Shown: in pieces, positions 10,244-24,000 of the stretch | Layout of the letters: the number at the start of each line of letters is the position of its first letter | Numbering within the stretch: position 1 is the stretch's first letter | Source: Aspidapion aeneum | Taxonomy: Eukaryota; Arthropoda; Insecta; Coleoptera; Brentidae | Assembly: GCA_963576565.1 (NCBI GenBank) | Contig: OY755040.1 | Location: forward strand, 25,300,543-25,364,542 | Length of the DNA stretch: 64,000 bases | Direction: 5' to 3' | The notes under the pieces: model-generated | Seen by the model: the letters and a program-made list of their open reading frames with translations, nothing else | The model's database searches: none | Told to the model about the DNA's origin: nothing | Program-made: the position numbers and the translations under genes

Positions 10244-11584
10244 TCAGTCATCGCAACTTCGAACAGGTTGCCAACGCTGAGTTGATTGTTGGTATTAAAT
10301 ATTAATTAAGTCAGCATCATTTGGGGAATGCTGTTGTAGAATGTGTTTAGGTTAAAACTATATATTTTTGTCATTGTTATAATAAAAAATGAATGCGTCT
10401 ATAACACAACCTCAAAAATATTTTGTTTTACATTATAGCACAAAAAATCAAAGGTTTTAATGGCCAAAACGTCATTTTGGTAACGGTCATTTCGGGAACG
10501 TTCTCGGATGTGACGAACGTAAATAGACCTTATTTTTATCACAAGCATTTATTTAACTTTACTTGTAAGTTTGTAATAAATATAGAAATTTAATTTTAAA
10601 AACTTCTACATATCGGATCAACTTAAAAAAAAATATGTTAATTTATACAATTAAGTTTTTTAGAATTTTTGAAAATTTTTATTTTATTTATAATTTTTGA
10701 CAAATTTATAAAAAAAATTTTTTTGAACTAATCAATTTTATTATTTTGGGCACAAAATAGTCATTTAGGGAACCCTAATAAATATACGGGTAAAAAAAAC
10801 ATTGCATATTTTGGAAATTATATAAACATTGAAATAATGTGTCATTAAAGCCAAATATATAAATAAATAAAATAAATAGTTTGAATCTTGAAAATATCTT
10901 AAATTTTTGAGACAAAAAAAAAGTGCTTTTAAAATTAGCAACAAAAATTAAATCTAAACTCACTGGGTAATTTCTCTCATGAATTATTACAATCTACATA
11001 TATCAAGGTTTGCGAAATTAATGGAATCAAAGTACTTTTAAAGAAAGTTTAGTATTATTTTTAATGTTTTAAAAAATGTTTCCCAAATTACATTTTTTAT
11101 TTATTTCATATATTTTCACATTTATTTTTTCAAAATTTTAAATATTTTGAAGTGTAACAAAAAACATTTAATTTCATTTTTATTTAAATAGGAAAAAGGT
11201 AAATTAAAAATAGACATATTTAAAATTTTAAGTCTTTATTTTGGTCCATCCATTTTTGACAGTCAATGTCAACTCACCCCATATAAGTGCACCCAAGGTG
11301 CAAACTTGCGAGAAAGATAAAATTTAAAATTTCCTAACTTTAACATTTTTGTAACAATGTTTACAAAACTTAAACGATTTGATTAGATTAGACTAAATTA
11401 TATAAAACTAGGTAGACATTCTAATATACTACAATTAATAGTCATTTACTTAATTAACATAAGTCCTGGATAATAAGATGTAATATAATTTTGTTTAGTG
11501 TTTCATGATATTGGTCAAATTTTGAGTCAATGCTTTCTCCATTTCTTTTAAATTCTTTAAATCTTCTAAATCACAAAAATAAAC
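10244..11584. other. AT-rich stretch without a recognisable gene
   Basis: Very AT-rich with short random ORFs only; nothing assignable seen. Confidence 0.55.
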
Positions 11585-11675
11585 CAGGCCTGGATCTACG
11601 GGGGGGAGAGGTAAAATTTCCCCTTCCAAACCCCAAACTATAGGTATTTGGTTTTGTCACACACAATAGACCTGG
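11585..11675 (+). mobile_element. hAT-type MITE fragment (GGATCTACGGGG end)
   Basis: Starts CAGGCCTGGATCTACGGG. It shares the order of words GGATCTACGGG, AAATTTCCCC, CAAACTATA and TTTTGT-ACACACA with the element at 63,490-63,666. The 3' end is missing. Confidence 0.55.
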
Positions 11676-11689
11676 TCAGGGTCTAAGAC

Positions 11690-11805
11690 AATTCGACACG
11701 GCCAACTCGCCGCAGTCGATTTGTCGCCGGGCCAACTCGCCGCCGAGCTAACTCGCGGCCGACAAAATTCGCTGCCGGACCAACTCGTCGCCGTCGCGTT
11801 TTAGT
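11690..11805. repeat. GC-rich CCAACTCGCCGCC repeat
   Basis: Five to six diverged units of GGCCAACTCGCCGC type in very AT-rich surroundings. They resemble one arm of the 6,814-7,221 foldback element, with CGCCGC in place of GCGCC. No opposite arm was seen nearby. Confidence 0.6.
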
Positions 11806-13726
11806 TCTCAATCAATTTTGTTTATTAAATGATTATTTTTGCTTGACTTCGTATATTTGTTTGTTCATTTATGCTTTTGTTTAAAATTTTGCGACAGCTT
11901 TTGCAACTACTTTTCGATAAGCTACAATAATATTTGAGAGGTTTATACAGTTCCGGTGACAATACTGACCATGCAATTTAATACTTTTTATTACAAAAAC
12001 ATTTAAAATGCCGGATCCAAAACATACTGATTTGTCTCAAATTTTACGGCTACATAATACAATTTTTGAGTTAAACTTAAACAATCAAATGGCGAATTGA
12101 TGTGTATCAAAATTAAAACTTTGGTGTTTTTAAGGTTGCTGATTATGGTTTTTGACCTAAACATCAAAAAGGGGTCCAAAATTTTAGTGTTCTTGTCGCA
12201 TCCATTCTTTGTACATGTCCCAACCAAGCTAATATCCTACTACTGGTGTACTCACTCTTTCTATTTTGGTTGATTATGAAACCCAATCTCTAGCTGTAGA
12301 ATTTCTGCTTCTAAACAACGTGAAGAAAAGCAAAATAACTATATAATGACAGGAATATGGAAGTGCATGTGCCCTCTCTATTGTTGAAATTTTGATATAT
12401 TTTTAAAAGCCCTAAAATTTATTGGAGGCACACTTTGTGTGATTAATATTAATGTTAACTTAAAAATTAACTTTACAATGCATATATCTCGGACTTATAA
12501 TTACCCACTATAAATCTCACACAAATAAGATATGAAACATACATGTTAACAAACAATAAAAATTCATTTTGAACAAAAAGATATAAAATTTATAACATTT
12601 TTTTTAAATAAAATTTACTTATCTGAAATAATTTATTTCGTTAAAGGCAAATAAATATATATGTTAATTCTAATATAAATGCGGAAAAATACTAACCATT
12701 TTTAAGTAATTGCACTTAAATTTCGATATTTCTAGATACCTACATATAATTAATATAAAAGTCTCTCATATCTGAGAAACGTTGTACAAGAACCTAATAA
12801 TAGGATGTAGAAAAACTTTTCTGCCTTTATTTTTAAATGTTTATATAAATTTTCGAACTACACAAATATAGGTAGGTATATATTGGTAAAAAAATATTTT
12901 TGTTAAAATACGTCTATACCCGATTAGATAAGGCTAGAAAACCTTCGTTTAATTATATTTAAAAAATAATAAGTACCATTTTATTTATTTTTAAACCTAT
13001 TTGTTTAAACTAATCTCTTGAATAATCTTCTAACTATGCCTACAATTGTTTTTTAATAAAAAACTAGACAGTTTTATTAGTTTTAACTAGGCGGTGTTTT
13101 ATTTTTTAGCAAAATTTACTAATTACTTGGTTTTTTGCATGCTTTTGGAAATATTTTTTTTATGGAAAATAAGAGAATATTCATGTTTTTGATCTTTAAG
13201 TTGCATTTTTTTTAAATAAAAGGAAATAAAATCAATAGGAAGGAAGTTGCAAAAAGCACAATTTTTAGTAAATTTTACCAAATAAAAATAATGGTTGTTA
13301 TAAAAAGCTTGTATTTTTTTTTAATACAAAATTCTAAGTAATCGTTAAATACACTTCAATAGAAGGTGTTGATAAACAAATAATTACTTTTAAAGTAAAA
13401 TAAAATCTGGAATGTCAAAAATACAAAAAAATCTTTGAGCGTCACGTCTAAACCGTGATCACAGAATTTAAATTTTTTTTATAAATCAATTTCATTTTGA
13501 TTTCCCAGTAAGGCTTTGATGGCAAAAATCTACTACTTTTCTATTCCTGATATCTAGGAATAGGAAATGATAAAAGAGTCAGAATTTGTGGTGACAAACA
13601 ACATTTTATATTTCAAAAACTAAAAGATTTTGTTTTCTTAAAAATCTATAAAAAAGCAAATTTACACCAAAAATTAAATTTCTATAAATAAAAGAGTTAC
13701 AGGCCACCTCCATAAATCCAGGCTTT
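11806..13726. other. AT-rich stretch downstream of CrebA
   Basis: No gene recognised. It may hold the CrebA 3' UTR end, but no convincing polyadenylation site could be chosen by eye. Confidence 0.5.
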
Positions 13727-14945
13727 TCAAAATCCCCCCGTAGCTGAAATACGTGGCCTATCAAGAAGAGGTTTTGATATTTAAAGACGTCTCGAAAATC
13801 GAGCCCAAGCCATGTCTACTAATTTTTATGAATCTCGTCTAAAAATACATAAAACCCAAAAAAAAAATAATTGAATTTGGCCAATCCTGTACAGTGCGAT
13901 TAAAAATTGGACGGAATCTGTCTTTAGGAAATAATGTAACGCTTAAAATTAAATTTTTTAAAATTGTCGAAAGTAAAGGTTGTTTAAAAGTAGTTGGACT
14001 ACTGTCGTCATTTTGTAGCTGTTTCATAAGCTGGGGATTAGATTTAACCACCAAAGTTGGTAATTGTAATGCAATATCTCAAAAACTAAAAGTGACAGAT
14101 CAAATTCACTTTGGGAGATGAAGTCTTTGTTAAAAAAATAAAAAAGTTATTAATGCAGACTTTTTAAAATCCCCTCGTAGCTGAAAAACCACGAGGAGTA
14201 TCCAGAAGCGGTTTTGATATTTGAAGACGTCTCGAAAATCGAGCCCAAGCCATGTCTACTAATTTTTATGAATCTCGTCTAAAAATACATAAAACCCAAA
14301 AAAAAAAAATTGAATTTGGCCAATCCTGTACAGTGCGATTAAAAATTGGACGGAATCTGTCTTTAGGAAATAATGTAACGCTTAAAATTAAATTTTTTAA
14401 AATTGTCGAAAGTAAAGGTTGTTTAAAAGTAATTGGACTACTGTCGTCATTTTGTAGCTGTTTCATAAGCTGGGGATTAGATTTAACCACCAAAGTTTGT
14501 AATTGTAATGTAATATCTCAAAAACTAAAAGTGACAGATCAAATTCACTTTGGGAGATGAAGTCTTTGTTAAAAAAATAAAAAAGTTATTAATGCAGACT
14601 TTTTAAAATCCCCTCGTAGCTGAAAAACCACGAGGAGTATCCAGAAGCGGTTTTGATATTTGAAGACGTCTCGAAAATCGAACCCAGGACATGTCAACTC
14701 GTTTTTATATATTTCGGCTAGAAATACCTAAAACCCCAAAAAAATCGAATTTGGCTAATTTTGTTCAGTGCCATTAAACGTTAAACGGAATCTGTGTCTA
14801 AGAAAAAACGTAACGCTTAAAACTGACAATTTAAATTTTCGGAAGTAAAGTGGGAAGTTGTTTAAAAGCAGTTGAACTACTCTCGCTATTTTGTAGCTGT
14901 TTCAGTAGCTGAGGATTAGATTTAGCTACCAAAGTTTGTAATTTC
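13727..14945 (-). repeat. Three-copy tandem duplication covering the 3' part of the CrebA terminal exon
   Basis: Units of about 440 bp: copy A about 13,727-14,160, copy B 14,161-14,600 and copy C from about 14,600 into the real terminal exon. A and B differ at only a few positions, so they are recent duplicates of each other; both are clearly diverged from C. On the minus strand A and B carry KSNPQLMKQLQNDDSS, matching [16 protein letters not shown] of the CrebA exon. They lack the leucine zipper. Their frames stay open about 40 codons beyond the shared part, where the real exon stops. Confidence 0.85.
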
Positions 14946-15094
14946 TGTAGCTGTACTAGAAGACTCTTGTTCGAGTCTTCAAGATTGTTGATTTTCTTTT
15001 TGTAGTTTTGATTTTCGTTGACTAGGTTGTCGACTTTCTTTTCTAGTTGGTCCATGTATTCCTTCTTCTTTCGTCTGCTTTCTTGTGCTGAAAT
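14831..15094 (-). CDS. CrebA: CrebA exon 7: basic region and leucine zipper, stop
   Basis: The acceptor TTTTAG ends at 15,095 and the exon opens with [13 protein letters not shown], completing the DNA-contact region begun in exon 6. The zipper reads L-L-Y-L-L-L at seven-residue spacing from MDQL onwards; the tyrosine at the third position is also found in fly CrebA. The tail is short and polar and ends [10 protein letters not shown] with TAA at 14,833-14,831. No transmembrane segment or S1P/S2P-type site follows. The 3' part of this exon is the source of the tandem copies at 13.7-14.6 kb. Confidence 0.93.
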   Translation of the reverse strand: MSAQESRRKKKEYMDQLEKKVDNLVNENQNYKKKINNLEDSNKSLLVQLQKLQTLVAKSNPQLLKQLQNSESSSTAFKQLPTLLPKI

Positions 15095-18000
15095 CTAAAA
15101 TTAAAACAAAAAATAAGTATCGATTTTTTGCTATTACTTAAAAATAATGTTAAAGGGACAATAGATATACCGGGTGGGCCAAAAAAACCGGATTTTTTTT
15201 TCTTCATTATAGCTTTTGAACTGTACAATCGATTTTAATAGAACTGCACTTGATAGAGAATTGATCAGAGTTTTGACTAAATATATTTTTTTCTTCGCCA
15301 TCTCAAAATCCAAGATGGCGGACGAAATTAAACTGTACCCTTCAAAGATGCTCGTTTATTCTTGTGTTGCGAACATGTCTTAATTATTTTTTTTTTAACT
15401 TACTTAAAAACCGAACCGAACTGAAGCATTGTTTTGCATATTATAGGATTGCCTTGCCAATCATGTCTGCATTTATTTCCTTATAACTTCATTACTACTG
15501 AACCGATTTAGATGAAATAAAAAACATCCTGGTGAGAATTGATTGCTTTTTAAACATCATGATCAAAATTTACCGCCATCTATAAATTTAAGATGGCGGA
15601 CAGAATCATACTTGATTCTTCAAAATGGCGTGTTTATTCTTATTTTCTGTAAAATGTTTCAGTTTTTTTTAATCTATAGGAGAGCACTACTTTTCTCCCG
15701 CTTAACAAGGTACAAAGTAATAAATTCGGTTAAGTGGTTCTCACAAAATCTGATTTTGTTTTAACCATTGTTTTACAAATTATACGATTCTATTGCCAAT
15801 TCTGTCTGCATTCAGTTCTTAATAAATTCATTATTATTGAGCCGATTTTAGTGAAATAAAAAACATCATGGTGCAAACTGATTGATCTTTAAAGTTTGCC
15901 CCATGGTGTTTTTTATTACACTAAAATCGGTTCAGTAATAATTTATAAAGATATGGATGCAGACAGGATTGGCAATGCAATCGTATAATTTGTAAAACAA
16001 TGGTTAAAACAAAATCCGATTTTGTGAGAACCACTACACCGATTTTATTAATTTGTACCTCTTTATGCGGGAGAAAAGTAGTGTTTTTCTATAAAAAAAA
16101 ACTAAAGCATTTTCGCAAAATAAGAATAATCACGCCATTTTGAAGAATCAAGTATGATTCTGTTCGACATCTTAAATTCCAAGATGGCGGAATATTTCGA
16201 TAAGAATCTTTAAAGAGCATTCTCACCATGATTTTTTTTATTTCGCTAAAATCGGTTTAGTAATAACGAATTTATAAGGAAATGAATACAGACAAGATTG
16301 GCCATCCAATCGTAGAATCTGTAAAACAATGGGTGAAACAAAAATAGATTTTTTGAGAACCACCACACCGATTTTACAAATTTGTACGTCGTTGTGTGAG
16401 GGAAAAGTAGTGGTTTTCTATAAATTAAAAAAAACAAACATTTTCGGAAAATAAGAATAAACACGCCATTTTCAAGAATCAAGTATGATCCTGTCCGCCA
16501 TCTTAAATTTTAAGATGGCGATAAATTTTGATCATGGTCTTTAAACAGCAATCAATTCTCACCAGGATGTCTTTTGTTTCATCAAATTCGGTCCAGTAGT
16601 ATTGAAATATTAAGGAAATAAATGCAGACATGATTGGCAAGGCAATGGTTGAAACAAAAATATATTTTTTTAGAACCACTTAACCGATTTTGCTAGTTCA
16701 TACCTTGTTGTACGTGGCAAGCATGCAGCTTTTTCAGTAACTTAAAAAAATAATGATGACTTGTTCGTAACACAAGAATAAACGAGCATCTTTGAAGGGT
16801 ACATTTTAATTTTGTCCGCCATCTTGGAATTTGAGATGGCGGACAAAAAAATATATTTAGTCAAAACTATCATTAATTCTCTGTCAAGTGCAGTTTGTCC
16901 CATTAAAATCGATTGTACAGTTCAAAAGCTATAATAAAAAAAATATTGTCTGGTTTTTTTGGGCCCACCTGGTATACTACTTTCTTGAATGGGGCCAACT
17001 GTAGTTAAATGTTTTTATGAACTATTTTCAGTCCAACATTATGACATCACATGGTTGTACAGGTTATGCCAAAAATTTTTTGGATGGTTTTAAATATTTC
17101 TAGGAGATTTAGAAGAAATATTTTGTTATATATATATTTTTTGTTTCCTCTTTATTTTTGATGAATTGTTTAATTTGTTGTTTTAAAAATATGTTTAGCT
17201 ACCTACATATAAAAAATTAAAAGAAGAATAAAGAAGTATCTAATATAAAATAAACTATTATCAGAAAAATTATTCAATTTTACAGTTTTAAAGATTCTTT
17301 ATAAAAATAAACAAAAAACTATAGAAATCAATTTACACAATCACAACGATGGTTATTCCACGAGAACAAGTTAAATTTAATAATAAAAGCGATTAGGTTA
17401 ATTTTTAAGAACCTCTCGTTCTTAACTTAAATATTTCCAGAGATTCTGAAAAAACTAGGGATTTTACAACCAACCAAAGATAAAAAGAGTGGGTTCGGTT
17501 CACACAATGTGTTCTTGTCAAAATGGCGGAGACTGTCAATTGTCATTTTTGTTAAAAAATAAAAAAAATCTAGGACTTTCCCTCCTCCAATGGAAAACGT
17601 AATCTTTTGAGACCCTGAATAGTTTTTGACAGTCAGATTTTATCCTAAATTTTATTTTATTTAAGAAGCTGGCAAGAATTCTTAATATTAAACAAAAATG
17701 GTGGTTGACAAGCATTTGACATTTCTAAGCCAGAGAACGGAAATGTCCAACTGATACAGTAATATAGTCTAAATTATAAGCATTTGTAATGACGTCACCA
17801 GGTGAGAAAAAAACGTATGGCGTAGATATTTTTGCCAATCAATGTTTTTTGATTGACAGTGACGGATACTTCACATAACCAATTACCTACCTATTTAAAT
17901 CAAAGACACAACTTTTTTTAAAAAGTTTATTTTCACCGCTGTTTATAATATACTAAACAAAGATAAACAAAACTGACGTCATTACAAATGGGTATAATTT

Positions 18001-21000
18001 GAAGTATATAACGGCGTGTGTTACTAGGTTTATAATTCTTGTGTTTTACAAGGTTTAGCCGGGTAATTCTGGGTTTATCCGAAACTTTAGCTGATCCACT
18101 GTAATTCTATTTATAATTAATTACCTTGTTTTTAATTTTCCTTCGGATCTTTTTCAAAGATTTTTCTTCTGCCTTGGTAAGAGGTAGGCGAGTAGGGATT
18201 GGATATCCTTCCGCTATTAGCGTCCGCTTTTCTTCTTCGGTTAAAACTAAGTTGCCAATCGACCCTTTCTGCAACAAAAAAAATCGTAAAGTGATATTAT
18301 CATAAAACTATGCAATCTTACTAATGCGTCCTTTAGGCTTAGATATATATCTAAACTGTGAAAAGTTGCAGAAGTAATTATGAATCCAGAACCGAGAAAG
18401 CATAACGTGTCAGCTGCTTTGCTGCCAATAGGGCCGACCGGGGTAAATGTAAACAGGGGTAAATATAAACGGTCCTAATAAAACATTTAAATTTGCCTCT
18501 AAATGCGATATTCGAGCCAATTCTAATACCACGCTTCCTTGACAGTAAGCGGCAATGAAAATTAGCTTCCAGATCAGTTTGGTTTAGTGTGGTGATAAGT
18601 TCAGATGCACCTCTGCAAATTAACTGTATTTAATTTTTTCAGAGACACTGAAATCTGTCAGTATTTTTTTTGTCGGCAAGGTAAGTTTTAAACTAAAGTA
18701 ATTATAAGTAACACAATGCATTATTTTATTTGTTTAAACATGTTCAATTGCATAATATCAACAAAATAAATTATTATTATCATGTTTACATTTACCCCCA
18801 GCAACATTTGCCTAGGGGCAAATGTAAACACACTTTTGAGGTAAATGTAAACACACGTGGGGTAATTGTAAACATAGCTAAAATAATTAATAATTTAATT
18901 CCAGATGCCTCGAAAATATGCACGCAACACAAATGGGCCATCATAAAGTAAAAGGAGGATTTGCTGAACGCTATAAACGCTGAATAAAACATATTGTGAA
19001 GCTCAAAGTTTCTACAATGTTCCGATATCTGTAATATTTCATCGGCTTAATGGTCGAAGGAATTCCTTAGATTCCACTGGTCCTGGTCACAAAATGGCGT
19101 TTAATGCAGATGTAGAATCCAACATTGTAGATTGCCTACTGGCCAGGGCAAGATATCTGTGCGACAAAGATAAGCTAAAATACCAGTTTACATTTACCCC
19201 GGTTTGTTGGAATAAATGTAAACATATGACAGTTTTTTAAACAATTTTTTTTCTTCTTAAAAGCGCTTTTGTTTTTTTGTTAATTTTGTTCTTAGAACAA
19301 AGGATAATGTCCAAATATTACCACAAAATTTTTGTATAATTTTTCTTATAAACGGGAGTGTCTATTTTTTATTTCAAATCTGAAATTGCAAAAATTGGTC
19401 AAAATCGTTTACATTTACCCCGGTCGACCCTAATTATGTATATCAAAGGTTATGAGAAAATGTAGCCTAAAGAACAAAATCAAACATAGAAAGACAAGAA
19501 ATCATTCCATTTCATCTATTTGGGTTTCTAGGCAAGTATTCCATGGCAGACCAGGGACACAGAACTACTTACATAATTAAAAAAACTTTAAAAAATTAAA
19601 AATTTGTTCTACAGTCTTTCTAGATGTAGTACAAGCATTTGACAAAGTGAGGAATAAAGTCCTTAATTTTGAACTAAAACTATTTCTGCCAAAACAATAT
19701 TCTGGAATTTTGGAATCATACATATCTTATAGACACTTTTGTGTAAAACAGGAAGTTTCATACTCAAGTTTAAGATAATTTAAAGCAGGCGTACCTCAGG
19801 GCAGCGTACTAAGCCCTTATTTATATTTAATATATTCCCTTGTGATATATCCCTAAGCCAAAAAATTGTCACTTAGCCACACTTGCCGATGATACTGGTT
19901 TATTGATGGTAGAAAAATGTATTGAAAAAACCAATAGGATGCAGTCACCAAAGTTCACAATTGGACCAAGAAATTATGAATAAAATTAAATGTGAATCAC
20001 ATACAAATCACAATTAAGAACATTCCTGTACCATTTTCAAATCATTCGAAATCACGTGGTATATCACAGCCCTCTCTATAGCAAACCCGATTCTACTTTG
20101 AAATGCAAAATTGTCAAAGGCTGATATTTCCATGATTTTCTTGTCAACCTAATTTTTTGTTATTGTCACCTTAATCGAAATTTTAGATCTGTCGTGATCA
20201 GGCTTGTGTTATATAAGAAAAAAAATAAGAACTTGAGATGAAGTTTAAAAAAATTAACTGGCCAATTTAACCATTTATAACAAGTTATTGCTTTATAGAC
20301 GAATACTGAAACTAGTATATAGATAAGATATATGCTATTCAATTATGGGGTTGTACACGAGAAGAGCGGTCTTCTCGGGTTGTACATATATTTCAAGATA
20401 CATATACATATATATTTCAAGATGAAGGTCAAAATGGTGACCTTCATGGGGACCTTAAAATCTGTGTGAAGTGAAACTGTAGCAGAGACTATAAAAAATA
20501 TGGCAAAAAGCTGTTTGAGCTATAGTCCTATAGGCAGTCACACTTTTGTGACATTTCCAACCTCTTTATTTATCATAGGCATGCATACTGACAGCAACAT
20601 GTCAAACTCACAAAAGTGTAACTACGTATGGCAAGGACTATAGTAAACTAAATCTCTTTATTTTCATTTAAATTATTTTGTAATTTATTGCAACATTTCT
20701 TAAAGTTACTAGGATAAATAAAACATTTTGAATTTTTACCCTTTTAGGACCCCTACTATGCATTTCAGAAACTATGTTAATATAAAGTTTTAGCTCACAC
20801 ATATACTATACTATAGTAGTGTGAGCTATGATGATCCTAATTTTTTCGAGAAAAAAAAAGTTGCTCCGATTTCAAAATTTTTTATATATCTTTGCGTTTC
20901 AGATGATTTTGAAACTTTTTTGTTGCGCCGTCTGTCTGTCTGTCTGTCTGTCTGTAACGACCAACGCGCATAACTCAAAAACCGCTTGGCCGATTTTAAT

Positions 21001-24000
21001 GAAATTTGGTACCTAGGCTGGGTCTTGGCTCGAGATGGTCCCATTTAAAAATGAACAAAATCCACCGAACACAAACCAAATAAAAGGGTGTAGTTTTCAA
21101 AAATTAGAGTTTATGTGAAAATATGGCGTGTGTGATATCAAACGAAAGGTAATTGAGTCTGCTGTTGAACAAAATACATCTTAATTTATTTTAAAAAAAA
21201 GGGTGGGGGTATATTTTAAAAATTAGAGTTTAAGTGAAAATATGGCGTGTGTGATATCAAACGAAAGGTAATTGAGTCCGGAGTTTAACAAAATACATTT
21301 TAGTTTTTGTTTTTTTAAGGGTGGGGGTAGATTTCAAAAATTTGAGTTTAAGTCAAAACATGGCTTGTGTGGTATCAAACAAAAGGTAATTTAGTCCGGA
21401 GTTGAATAAAATATATTTCAGTTTTTAGTTATATTAGCTCACACGTACAGTATAACTACAGTACCTAGTGTGAGCTTAGGGGCCCATATATTGGCAGAGT
21501 ATTTTTTATAGGTACTATCATCTTTTTCCTTTATTCTAAAGATTTAGTAATGACAAGTGAATATTTTTGCCACTTACAGGTTGTTGACTGATCAAAGGCG
21601 TGTGGATGGGGTTCCTGGTGCCCATAATAACTTTGGTGGTGTTTTTTCTAGCCGCTGGTGATGAGGGTTGAGAAATGGTGGCGTTGTCTTCCGAATCGTC
21701 GCTGCTCGTGCAACTGGGAGGTGTCGGAGGTAGGTGGAATTGTGCACTGTTATTGGGATTTTCTGAAACAATAAAAATATAAACGTTGTTTTATAAAGCA
21801 GATACATAGGTAGGTTTTACAAAAGTTCTATCTGATATCTTCATATTCAAGTTTTGAAACTTGGCACAATTATGAGGTTAATAGCCCCTAATATTCCTGT
21901 AAGTTTGCGACTAATACATGTTTTTTTGGTCAGGCTAATTGTTTTCGAGTTATGATATCAACCATTTTGTCGCTATTTTGAATTGTGCCCAATTTTTTAA
22001 CTCACACGTATACTATAACTATAGCAGTGTAAGCTAGAAAAAAAAAGTTGGTCCGATTTCAATTTTTATATATATCTTTGCGTTTCAGATAAATTTGAAA
22101 CTTTTTTGTCGCGCCGTCTGTCTGTGTGTCTTGTATGTCTATATTTTTCTGTTTTAGACCGGTATTCGGCTGGTAGTGGGAAAGTAGGGGAATACATTAT
22201 GACCGCTCGTCTTCACGAAGTTTTTCGTCATTCCGTCGTGTGCAGCGAAACAGGTGAGAAGTGGGTATTGTTTTTCACACAAATTCTAGCTCAAGTCATT
22301 TCAGGGAAAATAGTTGGCAAGATGTGGTAAATTTATTTGTTGTCACGTTTGAGGGAAGGGATATATGCAAGGTAAAATTTTAATTTAGGAATGCTTCATT
22401 TTATTTTCCTTGTATCCTTTTATCAAACTCAAGGTCTTACATAATTAATTATTATGTTATTAAGTAGGTAGGTGGTATGTTTCGTATTGTAGTCAAGACG
22501 TATTTTTATAGTCCACAATCTAATAATTTCTGTTTTATTCAATTAGAATTTATTTTTCTTTTTTTTTATTACTTAAATGGGATATCTAAAACATATTGCA
22601 ACATTTTTATTCATTCAATTAATGTTATTTTATTTTCTTTTGTAAAGGTTAGGCATCTGTTGGCCTGAGTGGAAGAGCGCACTTTTTAATAATTTTTTTA
22701 TTAAATAAGTTAATAAGCTCACTCAAAACGAAATCGACATGTCTTAATTTTGTTGGAAGACCCCTGTCAATTAAATCTAAATGTTTTGTGGAGTTTAAAT
22801 CCATGCAATAAAACAAGCATTACTTTAATTTCAGACTATGATAAAAACATTAAAATCATCTTTAAAAATATTATTAACCATTAATAATCGATCACGATCA
22901 AATTCCTATTCATACAAAATGCTAGCTAAAATAAAAACAATATTTAAAACTAGAGGCCCTCGACACATTTTGACAGTTGTTTTACACCAGAGGCACGGAT
23001 CATTTTTTGGGTAACCTGTGCCAGAGGTGTTTGACAGTTGTTTTGTTTTTTGTGATTTTCAGAAAAAAGATGAAAGTTAATAATAAGTTGAGTTTATTTC
23101 AGAAAAATAAGATTAAATTAACCGGGCGGTTCTTATCAGAGTTGAACAAAAAATAGTAAATAAAAAAGAAGGTAACTTAGCATTTCTGTAGATTTAGTTT
23201 AGTAGTCAGAAGCTTGAGTTAAGTAGGTAGCGCAGTGGTAGTTAGTGATCTATTTATTATATTTATATCTATTTAAAATTGACAAAAAAGAAAAAAAAAA
23301 GAAAATTGTATGGAAGAATTAGGGATGTGGCTAAGAAACTGAAACTGGCAAGCCATACAGTGGGCGGACTGTACGTGCAAAAGATACAAATATTTTTGCA
23401 TTTAAACGATGAAGATAAGAGTCAAATAATAAAAAATTTCAACCTGATACTAAGTTACGATGCTGAAAATTTTGGACTATCATCTTTTTTCCCCATACAA
23501 AACCGTCACAGAGCAGAACAATCACCCGTTCCAAGTTAATTATTTAGTAGAAAAACAGTACTATTTAAAACTAATATCTTCAGCCTATTAAAATAATAAG
23601 TGTTGTTTTGTTACAAACTACCAACATTTTGGAAAAAAAAGTATTGCAAAATTCTTCTTTTCCCGCAAGCTCTTCAATTGGTATCTGCAGGTATTAATAA
23701 TAATTTATTGTCAAAATTTAAAGTTGTTACTTTGCCGCAACTTTCACAGTATAAACCTATATTAAGGACAAATTGTATTCTAGAAAAATATCAATTATAT
23801 TTTTTGACAGAGTTTTATTGTTTCAAAAAACTGTAAATAAATAATAAAAGTGTACTAATTGAAATAGCAATTCAAAAATTAAAAAAAACCAAGAATATAA
23901 GAATAGTCAACGCGTAGAGCGCTAAAAACAGTGACTTGTTTCCAGGGGAAAAACACAGACAAACACAGGTATAGTCCTTGCCATAGGCAGTTACAGTTTT

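Noticed and set aside
22640..22680. tRNA A-box-like word (possible SINE head)
   Set aside because: No B box at the right distance and no second copy in the window.
23279..23539. 86-codon ORF with a lysine-rich start
   Set aside because: No recognisable domain, starts at a non-ATG codon, lies in a CrebA intron; not supported as a gene.
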